NCBI GenBank assembly: GCA_947303335.1
Contig: CAMYYB010000019.1
Span: 1 to 39,233 of the forward strand
Length of the DNA stretch: 39,233 nucleotides
Source of the DNA: an uncultured Bacteroidales bacterium
GTDB taxonomy: Bacteria; Bacteroidota; Bacteroidia; Bacteroidales; F082
Reading direction: 5' to 3'
The notes beneath the pieces were generated by a model. It had not been told where the DNA came from and did not search any database. It worked only from the letters and a program-made list of their open reading frames with translations. This document shows positions 15,433-22,453 of this stretch, one piece after another. The translations under genes were made by a program, and so were the position numbers. Positions within the stretch are counted from its first letter, which is position 1. Each line of letters starts with the position of its first letter.

Positions 15433-16593
15433 TTATTTCTCCAACCACCCCAGTCCGAAGTTATAAAACACCATCGAATAGCCGAGTGTATCACCGTCAG
15501 ATTCTTCCACATAGAGGCCAATGCTGTGATCAGGCAAGATGCAGAGCGACGAATAAGCCGCATCGTAAGGCACGATACATTTACTCACGGGCCAAGTCTG
15601 GCCTTCATCGTAGCTCACATACACCGTCACCCTTTCACGGCGCTCAGGAGCAGGCAGGGAATGAAGCAGTATATTCCGGTCTGCCCCTTCGTTTACAGAC
15701 GAATAACGGATGATGTCGCCATCACAAGCGGTAGCCACAAGGTCGCTCCAGGCTGAGGTTTCGGGACGCCAAGTGAGGCCTCCGTCTTCCGAAATATTGT
15801 ACCAGCGTTCACCCTCATGGCGGATACTCATCAGGATGCGCCCATCAGCCAGTTCCACCACTTTGGCTTCATCGCCTCGCTGGGAAGCCCTTCCCGAGAG
15901 GTGCCAAGTCTCTCCGTTGTCGTCTGAGTAGACGGCATAATTGCAGGCTGCCCATTCCTCGGTATCGCGAACGGCGAGAACGAACATGATGCGTCCTGTA
16001 GAAGTCAGCAGACCGTTACCGGAGGCGAAAAAAGCCGCCCACCAGGTTTGGCTCACCTCGTTGGAGCAGTTGGCACCATACAATTCATCTGTAATGTCTT
16101 TGGGCTCTGTCCAAGTCTGGCCATTGTCATAACTCCTTGCGATATAGGTACGCAGCGGGTTGTCTGGGCGACCCTGCCAAAAGCCGGGGCCACCTACGAA
16201 AGCCGCCAACAGACCACCCTCGTCATTGGTGCGTACCAAAGCACAATCGCCAAAGCCTTTGCCTCGCCCTTGTCCTTCAACGAGGGTGTATGGCTCACTC
16301 CAAGTGTGGCCCCCGTCGACACTGCGGTTGATGAGGATGTCAATATCCTCCGGCAAATCCATATCGTTGTTTTTCCGCTTGTCAGTAGCCACTACCAAAG
16401 AGCCATCTTTTGCTGTGATGATGGCCGGGATGCGGTAATTCTTTGAATCATAATCGCCTGGACGGTAAATCACCGTGCGAGTGACTATAGTATCAAGCAT
16501 AGTTTGTTCCTGCTGTTCTGTTTTCTTCGTATTGCCGCAGGCGCACAAAACAAGGCATAATGCCAAACTGATAAAAAAGGAAACGTGTTTCAT
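15433..16593 (-). CDS. Lipoprotein exo-sialidase (GH33-like)
   Basis: This 386-residue enzyme is predicted to release terminal sialic acid from host glycans or mucin. The signal peptide ends in lipobox LCAC (Cys 19). The sialidase fold is shown by YRIPA with Arg 54 (first of the arginine triad), a candidate acid/base Asp 71 in ATDKRKNN, five Asp-boxes of the SxDxGxTW type (91-98, 154-161, 223-230, 268-275, 327-334), a candidate second triad Arg 258 in SIRHEGERW, and the nucleophile region AYSSL with Tyr 347. The third Arg is probably within PERRERVTVYVS. The start is ATG 16593; the upstream TTG lies in the promoter. No nan catabolic genes are nearby. Confidence 0.88.
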   Translation of the reverse strand: MKHVSFFISLALCLVLCACGNTKKTEQQEQTMLDTIVTRTVIYRPGDYDSKNYRIPAIITAKDGSLVVATDKRKNNDMDLPEDIDILINRSVDGGHTWSEPYTLVEGQGRGKGFGDCALVRTNDEGGLLAAFVGGPGFWQGRPDNPLRTYIARSYDNGQTWTEPKDITDELYGANCSNEVSQTWWAAFFASGNGLLTSTGRIMFVLAVRDTEEWAACNYAVYSDDNGETWHLSGRASQRGDEAKVVELADGRILMSIRHEGERWYNISEDGGLTWRPETSAWSDLVATACDGDIIRYSSVNEGADRNILLHSLPAPERRERVTVYVSYDEGQTWPVSKCIVPYDAAYSSLCILPDHSIGLYVEESDGDTLGYSMVFYNFGLGWLEK

Positions 16594-16614
16594 ACCGTTT
16601 GTAGATTTATTGCG

Positions 16615-16622
16615 CAAAAGTA
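16615..16622 (-). promoter_or_regulatory. -7 promoter box for the sialidase
   Basis: On the minus strand TACTTTTG matches the consensus, 22 bases before ATG 16593. A TTTG lies 22 bases upstream (16645-16648), close to the expected -33 spacing. It forms a back-to-back pair with the plus-strand box at 16657. Confidence 0.6.
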
Positions 16623-16656
16623 GTCATTTTTCCTCCCAAATGAACAAAAAAGTGCG

Positions 16657-16664
16657 TATCTTTG
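16657..16664 (+). promoter_or_regulatory. -7 promoter box for the HU-type gene
   Basis: TATCTTTG matches the consensus, 25 bases before ATG 16689. It is preceded by AAAAAAGTGCG, a word that recurs before the gene at 17642. Its -33 region overlaps that of the divergent sialidase promoter, so one regulator could act on both. Confidence 0.6.
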
Positions 16665-16688
16665 CAGCCAAATAAAACATGGTTCTTT

Positions 16689-17333
16689 ATGCCACGCAAA
16701 ACCGACGGAATAGTCTTCGAGTTGCAGCCTCGCCCCACCAAGGGCGAAGACGGCAAGCCCTTGCTGTATGCCCAGCCCGTCATCAAGCGCAAGTATAGTC
16801 TCAGGGAGCTTGAGGATTATTGCGTCAAATATCGCAGGATGCAAAAGGGCGAGATGCAGCATTTTTTCGGTCTGCTTGAAGACGTAGTCGCTACCTTGCT
16901 TAAAGAGGGCAACCGCGTGGAGACCCCTTTCGGCACCCTTGCTCCCAAGCTGAAGCTGCAAGGCGAGCACACCGACCCCACCAAGGTGAAGAGTCGCGAT
17001 GTCAATTATGTCGGCATCGAATTCATTCCTTCCAAGGAGTTTATTGAAAGGGCTGACTGTTCGCGTCACGGTTTTCGTCTGAAGAAGACTAACGTGGGCA
17101 ATAGCCAGATGTACGACGAAAAAGCGATGGACGAAGCCCTGAGCAAATCCACAAGAAGACACGGTTTCACCACCATAAACACTTTCATGGTGTTCAGCGG
17201 CTTGAAATACAAATCGGCGAAAAAGTACCTCGACAGCCTCTGTAAAGGTGAGCAACCCCGCCTGTACCGCCAGCTGGAAGGGCGTGCCTGGCACTATTTC
17301 GTCACCTCTCAAAACACAAACACTGAAAAATAG
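16689..17333 (+). CDS. HU-family DNA-binding protein with C-terminal wing-like domain (HU-HIG type)
   Basis: This 214-residue protein fits the Bacteroidota HU-HIG group, an HU domain fused to an extra domain. Residues 1-130 hold the HU-like part: KRKYSLRELEDYC, a helix with MQHFFGLLEDVVATLLKEGNRVETPFGTLAP, then a charged arm region and GIEFIPSKEFIERA. About 85 residues follow (YDEKAMDEALSKSTRRHGFTTINTFMVFSG to HYFVTS), consistent with a winged-helix type extension. Such proteins bind or bend DNA, and their targets are unknown. I chose ATG 16689 because the in-frame TTG at 16662 lies inside the -7 box. It is transcribed divergently from the sialidase and stands directly before the surface-protein island. 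Confidence 0.8.
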   Translation: MPRKTDGIVFELQPRPTKGEDGKPLLYAQPVIKRKYSLRELEDYCVKYRRMQKGEMQHFFGLLEDVVATLLKEGNRVETPFGTLAPKLKLQGEHTDPTKVKSRDVNYVGIEFIPSKEFIERADCSRHGFRLKKTNVGNSQMYDEKAMDEALSKSTRRHGFTTINTFMVFSGLKYKSAKKYLDSLCKGEQPRLYRQLEGRAWHYFVTSQNTNTEK

Positions 17334-17334
17334 G

Positions 17335-17360
17335 TTCGCAGCGACCGCCGCGAATTTGTT
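17335..17360 (+). terminator. Hairpin directly after the HU-type gene
   Basis: TTCGCAGC (17335-17342) pairs with GCCGCGAA (17347-17354) with one mismatch around GACC, followed by TTTGTT. It starts one base after the TAG at 17331-17333. Confidence 0.5.
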
Positions 17361-17641
17361 CCCCAACCGAGGAAGTTAGCTTCCCCGACCGCAGCCTATA
17401 TTGTCTTCGGTCGGGGAGAACCCTTCTTGCTTGCTTCCAGCTCCCTGTCTTTCGGCACCCGTCTCCCTGACTTCTTAAAGCACAATCCCTCCCGCTTTGC
17501 CACCTCTCCCCCTTGCTTTTACCTTTTTAAGACAAAAAACTAACATTTCATGAAAAAAAATGCATGGATATTCCAAAAAAGTGCGTACTTTTACACGTTT
17601 TTTCTAAGACCATTGTCGACAAAGACAGACATCCATCCAGA
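17358..17641 (+). other. Intergenic region with competing hairpins and a pyrimidine-rich leader
   Basis: No gene is seen here. TCCCCGACCG (17382-17391) pairs perfectly with CGGTCGGGGA (17408-17417). The upstream CCCCAACCGA (17361-17370) can pair with the same right arm with one mismatch, and GGAAG-TTAG-CTTCC (17371-17384) forms a third, exclusive hairpin. From about 17418 to 17525 the plus strand is strongly C/T-rich. The weak promoter at 17586 and the short untranslated leader of the peptidase gene follow. Confidence 0.55.
17586..17593 (+). promoter_or_regulatory. Possible -7 promoter box for the first C25 peptidase
   Basis: TACTTTTA differs from TAnnTTTG at the last base. It is preceded by AAAAAAGTGCG, the same word found before the HU-type gene promoter. 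The start codon at 17642 is 48 bases further on. Confidence 0.4.
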
Positions 17642-20600
17642 ATGAAAGGCTTCTACAAAATATTCGCTATTGCCGTCCTGCTGTTTGCAACTTCAGTCAT
17701 GAACGCCCAGTCGCGTGACTTCAGTTTCGACAATTCGGCCCCAAAAGAAGGTCTATCCGTCGAGAGCAACACCCGCGCCGGCCTTACCATGCGTCACGCC
17801 TTGAAGCTATTAAGTTTGCTCAATATTACTGACAATGGCTATACTGGTGATGTAATTCAAGGCTGCACCGGCATCAGCCTACCCGCCAACGAAGGCGAGC
17901 CTAACCTGCCGAGCTTCAGCCGCTTCGTAGCCATACCCAACGGTGCCACTGCCCACATTGAGATGGGCTACCGCAGCATGACTACCATACAGGATGTCGA
18001 CCTGATGGCAGCTGCACCCATTAAGTTTGACACCGACGACAGTCCAGACACCCACGAGAGAAAGCAGAGCATCTACGGCAAGAACGCTTTCTTCCCCGAA
18101 TCACCCGTGACGGTCTCCGAGCCTTTCAGCCTGAGAGGCGTGCAAACCGTCGCCGTCACCGTGGTACCCTTCCAATACAACCCCGTTACCAAGGAGCTGC
18201 GTGTCTATGACGACTTGCAGTTTGACGTCCGTTTCGACGGCGGTAACGGAGAGTTTGGCGACACGCGCCTCCGTTCCCCATATTGGGATCCTATCCTGAT
18301 GCAGAATCTGGCCAACTACAATCAGTTGCCTGTCATCAACTATGAAGCCCGTATGCAGGAATGGGTCAACAACCGCCCCACAGGCTGCGAATACCTCATT
18401 GTCATCCCTAACAACGAGGGATTCCGCCAATACGCTAACCAGCTCCGCGACTACCGCATACAGCAAGGCATCCTCACCGAGGTGAAAAGTCTCAGCGAGA
18501 TGAGCTGCACTACCACCAACATGATGAAGTCCTACTTCCATAATGCCTACAACACCTGGGACATCCCTCCAGTCGCCGTGTTGCTCCTTGGCGACCACAG
18601 CACCAATATGGCCAACGGTATCCCTGCCGAGACCACCTATCATTCACCAAGCTACGGCAACTGTATCACTGACAATGGCTATGCCGATGTCACTGGCGAC
18701 CTGCTTCCTGAGATGGCTTTCTCACGCCTCGTGGCAGCCAACGCCGACGAAGCCCAGATGATGGTGAGCAAGCAGATTGAATACGAGTACACCAACCCTA
18801 ACACGGAAGCCTACACATACAACCGTCCCATCACTGCCTTGGGATGGCAGACCCAGCGTTGGTTCCAAATATGCTCTGAAACCATAGGTGGCTATTGGCG
18901 CAACCAAGGCAGACACCCCGTCCGTATCAACGCCATCTATAGCGGCACCCCTGGCACCCAATGGTCGACCAACTTAAACACTTATATCCTGGTCAACTAC
19001 TTTGGCCCTAACGGGCTGAGCTACATCCCTACTTCTCCTTACGAACTGGGAGGCTGGACCGGAGGCACTGCGGAACAGGTGGTCACTGCGGTCAACAATG
19101 GTTGTATGCTGCTTCAACACCGTGACCACGGCCGGTACCAAGGCTGGGGCGAACCCGACTTCAGCAACAGCGACGTGGCCCTGATGAACAACGTCGGAAG
19201 AATGACCTTCGTCAACACCATCAACTGCCAGACCGGCACCTTCGATTACGGCTCCAATTGCCTCATCGAGGCTTTCATGCGCCGCACGTCAAACGGACAG
19301 AATGCCGGTGCCGTGGGCTGTATCGGACCCACGCAGAGCACTTACTCTTTCGTCAATGACACCTACGCTTGGGGACTTTTTGACCAATACGACCCACAGT
19401 TCCTACCCGATTATGGTCCTTACGCCAGCTACGAAGGCAACTGGAGACCCGCTTTCGGCAACGTGGCAGGCAAATATTTTCTACAGCAAAGCTCGTGGCC
19501 AATGAATACTGACGAGAAAGGCATCACACATAAGATGTTTACCGCCCACTGCGATGCCTTCCTGACTTTGTTTACGCAAGTGCCTACCGCGATGAACGTC
19601 ATCCACCCGGCACAAATCCCTGCCACTACCTCCAGCATCAACGTGACAGCCCCACAGGGTGCCGTCATTGCCTTGACCTGCAACAACACCATCCTCGCCG
19701 TGGCCAACGCCACAGGCAACAGCCAAATTATCAATTTCCCCGCCCAGCCCTCAAATGACTACATCACCATTGTAGCCACCAAGCAAGACCGTCTGCGTTA
19801 CGTCGGCACCATCCAAATCATCAGTGAACCTAACCTTAGCATCACCGCCGTCAACCCCCACGACGCCAACGGCAACCAACTGTTAGAATACGGTGAGCAG
19901 TCGTCGCTCGACCTGTGCATCAATAACATAGGCAACATAGCCTCCGCCGTAGCCACAGCCATGTTAAGTACCACTACCCCGCTCTATGTCACCATCAGCG
20001 ACAACACCGCCTCCATCCCCGCCCTCACACCCAACCAGTCGGCAAACCTCGCTGATGTGTTCAGTTTCACGGTATCAGACAATGTTCCCAACGAGAGCCA
20101 TCTGGAGTTTGTCCTCACGGTGAACGACGGCGGACATACGTGGACAGAGCATTTCACTCTCAATGCCTACGCCCCATTACTTAATATCAACGAACTGATG
20201 ACCATTGATGACTTCGGTAGCGTTAAAACCCAGGGCAACGGCAACAGACGACTTGACCCGAGCGAAACAGCAGAACTCACCTTTAACTACATCAATAACG
20301 GCGGTGCCACTGCCAACAACATAACGGCCACCCTCAGCACCACCACGCCCCAATATGTCACCATCAGCAATCCTACCATCACCACCCCGACAGTAGGCCC
20401 ATCCCAAAACGTGCAACTAACCTACACCGTCAGCGTAGATGCCTTAGTACCTTTGGGCGAGACTGCCGTCTTTAACTTAGACGTCGTTTCGGGCAACTAC
20501 GCCAGCAATCAGACCTTTGAGCATCGTGTAGGACTCGAAACCGCCAACTTCGAGAACGGCTTGGATGGCTTCGAATGGGAGAACGACCCAGAACATCCCT

Positions 20601-22417
20601 GGACCATCACCAATACCGCACCCTACGCCGGCTCCTACTGCCTGCGTTCTGGAGTCATCGAGCACAATGCCACTTCTACATTGAGCTTACTGTACAATGT
20701 AGAGAACCCCAACGATGAAATCCATTTCGTAAGAAGAACCGATTGCCAACACAATGGCGACTACCTGCGTTTTTATATCGATGGCAATATGATGCAAGAA
20801 TGGACAGGGGCACTCTACTGGCACGAGGTGAGCTTCCCTGTGCCCCAAGGCGAGCATACCTTCACTTGGACTTACGAGAAAAATGATAGCGGCAGCAGTG
20901 GACAAGACTGCGTATGGATTGACGAAATCCTCTTCCCCGCCAAGCATATCATCTTTGCCTGCAACGCTGGCAACGACCTCGAACACTGCCAAGAAACTGT
21001 ACAGCTTAACGCCGAAGCCGTCGGATATGAGACCCTGTTATGGACCACCACAGGCGACGGTATCTTCAGCGAGGCCAACATTCTCAATCCGACTTACACA
21101 CCCGGCGAACAAGACTTAACCGACAAACAAACCGTACTGACTCTCACAGCCACCAGTGCAGAGGGCGAAACCCTCAGCGACCATGTCATCATCCATTTCC
21201 ACGAAGCCGCCAGCATCGTGATGGACGACGAAGACGACATTTGTGAAGGCAGCAGCATCACGTTGAGTGCCACTACGGAAGAAGCTGGGTTCTCAGTCTG
21301 GACTACCGATGGAGATGGCAGCTTCAGCAATACCGCCGCCCTTGAAACTAACTATACTCCAGGCGAGCAAGACATCGCCAACGGTATGGTCACACTCAGC
21401 CTGAAAGCCCCATCACCTTACGGCTGCGGCGATGCCAACCACGATTTCAAGCTGCGCATCCATCCCATCAACCATACCGACTTCTCTATGGAAGCCTGTG
21501 GCAGCTACAACTGGAACGGCATCGAATATGTGGAAACAGGCGACTACGAACAGACCCTGCAAAGCATCTATGGATGCGACAGCATCGTCACCATGCACCT
21601 CACCCTCATTGAAGCTTATCAGACCGAAGTTGAGGCAACCGCCTGCGAGTTATACGAATGGGGCGGTGAGACCTTTGTCGAAAGCGGCGTTTATGAACAC
21701 ACTTTCACCTCCATGCACGGCTGCGACTCCACCGTGATGCTTCACCTTATTATTAATAGGCACGATGAAGTCGATTTTTTAGTTGACACCTGCGATAGCT
21801 TTGAATGGAACGGCATCGAATATACCGAAAGCGGATTGTATCAAGGCACCTTCTCCAATGCCATGGGATGCGACAGTATTGTCAGTATGTTGTTACACAT
21901 TACACGTAGCCCTGAAGCTATCACGATAGAAGGTTCGACCCTCATTGATGCCTACCAGACCCCCAGCGAATCATACGCTGTTGCTTGCGAAACCGTCTTT
22001 GACTATGTGGAATGGAACATCATACCAGAGACAGCAGGCGTAATTGAGCCAGAGGGTCTCACCACCAGCATCCTTTGGAATACCGCATTCACTGGTGAAG
22101 CCGTTATTAAGGTGAAAGCAGGCAATACATGCGGTGAAATCGAATCCGAAATAGCGGTCAATGTTGTCACCAATGTCAACGAACACCTTGTCCAAGCCAA
22201 CATCTACCCCAACCCGACACAAGGTCAGGTTACTATCGAAGCCTACAGCCTGAAAAGCGTTGCCGTGAGCAACACTTTAGGTCAAATCCTCATCACCGAA
22301 GAAACCGAAAGCAACGAAATCCAACTCAACTTGAGCCAGTTCGCCTCCGGTATCTACCTCATTCACATCCGCACCGACAACGGCATTGCCACGAAGCGTG
22401 TAAACCTAATTAGATAA
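17642..22417 (+). CDS. Gingipain-like C25 cysteine peptidase with adhesin domains and T9SS signal
   Basis: This 1591-residue exported peptidase has a signal peptide (MKGFYKIFAIAVLLFATSVMNAQ) and a propeptide of about 225 residues ending near LPVINYEARMQEW. The C25 domain (about 250-650) carries His 496 in HRDHG and Cys 529 in INCQTG, the catalytic pair of gingipains. Next come an Ig-like domain, two CARDB-like domains (NGNQLLEYGE and NGNRRLDPSE starts, about 730-960), a jelly-roll/adhesin-like domain (about 965-1095), two beta domains with TTTGDGIFS and TTDGDGSFS, three Cys repeats (from 1286), a last Ig-like domain, and the sorting domain (NIYPNPTQGQVTI to NLIR). The Arg/Lys preference cannot be judged. 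The start is ATG 17642, as the upstream in-frame codons lack a signal peptide. The next gene begins after 36 bases and is probably cotranscribed. Confidence 0.9.
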   Translation: MKGFYKIFAIAVLLFATSVMNAQSRDFSFDNSAPKEGLSVESNTRAGLTMRHALKLLSLLNITDNGYTGDVIQGCTGISLPANEGEPNLPSFSRFVAIPNGATAHIEMGYRSMTTIQDVDLMAAAPIKFDTDDSPDTHERKQSIYGKNAFFPESPVTVSEPFSLRGVQTVAVTVVPFQYNPVTKELRVYDDLQFDVRFDGGNGEFGDTRLRSPYWDPILMQNLANYNQLPVINYEARMQEWVNNRPTGCEYLIVIPNNEGFRQYANQLRDYRIQQGILTEVKSLSEMSCTTTNMMKSYFHNAYNTWDIPPVAVLLLGDHSTNMANGIPAETTYHSPSYGNCITDNGYADVTGDLLPEMAFSRLVAANADEAQMMVSKQIEYEYTNPNTEAYTYNRPITALGWQTQRWFQICSETIGGYWRNQGRHPVRINAIYSGTPGTQWSTNLNTYILVNYFGPNGLSYIPTSPYELGGWTGGTAEQVVTAVNNGCMLLQHRDHGRYQGWGEPDFSNSDVALMNNVGRMTFVNTINCQTGTFDYGSNCLIEAFMRRTSNGQNAGAVGCIGPTQSTYSFVNDTYAWGLFDQYDPQFLPDYGPYASYEGNWRPAFGNVAGKYFLQQSSWPMNTDEKGITHKMFTAHCDAFLTLFTQVPTAMNVIHPAQIPATTSSINVTAPQGAVIALTCNNTILAVANATGNSQIINFPAQPSNDYITIVATKQDRLRYVGTIQIISEPNLSITAVNPHDANGNQLLEYGEQSSLDLCINNIGNIASAVATAMLSTTTPLYVTISDNTASIPALTPNQSANLADVFSFTVSDNVPNESHLEFVLTVNDGGHTWTEHFTLNAYAPLLNINELMTIDDFGSVKTQGNGNRRLDPSETAELTFNYINNGGATANNITATLSTTTPQYVTISNPTITTPTVGPSQNVQLTYTVSVDALVPLGETAVFNLDVVSGNYASNQTFEHRVGLETANFENGLDGFEWENDPEHPWTITNTAPYAGSYCLRSGVIEHNATSTLSLLYNVENPNDEIHFVRRTDCQHNGDYLRFYIDGNMMQEWTGALYWHEVSFPVPQGEHTFTWTYEKNDSGSSGQDCVWIDEILFPAKHIIFACNAGNDLEHCQETVQLNAEAVGYETLLWTTTGDGIFSEANILNPTYTPGEQDLTDKQTVLTLTATSAEGETLSDHVIIHFHEAASIVMDDEDDICEGSSITLSATTEEAGFSVWTTDGDGSFSNTAALETNYTPGEQDIANGMVTLSLKAPSPYGCGDANHDFKLRIHPINHTDFSMEACGSYNWNGIEYVETGDYEQTLQSIYGCDSIVTMHLTLIEAYQTEVEATACELYEWGGETFVESGVYEHTFTSMHGCDSTVMLHLIINRHDEVDFLVDTCDSFEWNGIEYTESGLYQGTFSNAMGCDSIVSMLLHITRSPEAITIEGSTLIDAYQTPSESYAVACETVFDYVEWNIIPETAGVIEPEGLTTSILWNTAFTGEAVIKVKAGNTCGEIESEIAVNVVTNVNEHLVQANIYPNPTQGQVTIEAYSLKSVAVSNTLGQILITEETESNEIQLNLSQFASGIYLIHIRTDNGIATKRVNLIR
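21497..21937 (+). repeat. Three 49-residue Cys/GCDS repeats in the first peptidase
   Basis: The first Cys codons lie at 21497, 21644 and 21791, exactly 147 bases apart. Each unit runs C-x-x-Y/F-x-W-x-G, then V/T-x-S/T-G-x-Y, then GCDS with a beta strand after it. The same unit recurs in the three modular proteins downstream. Confidence 0.9.
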
Positions 22418-22453
22418 AACCAACTATTACATAACAGACTAATACTTATCAAC

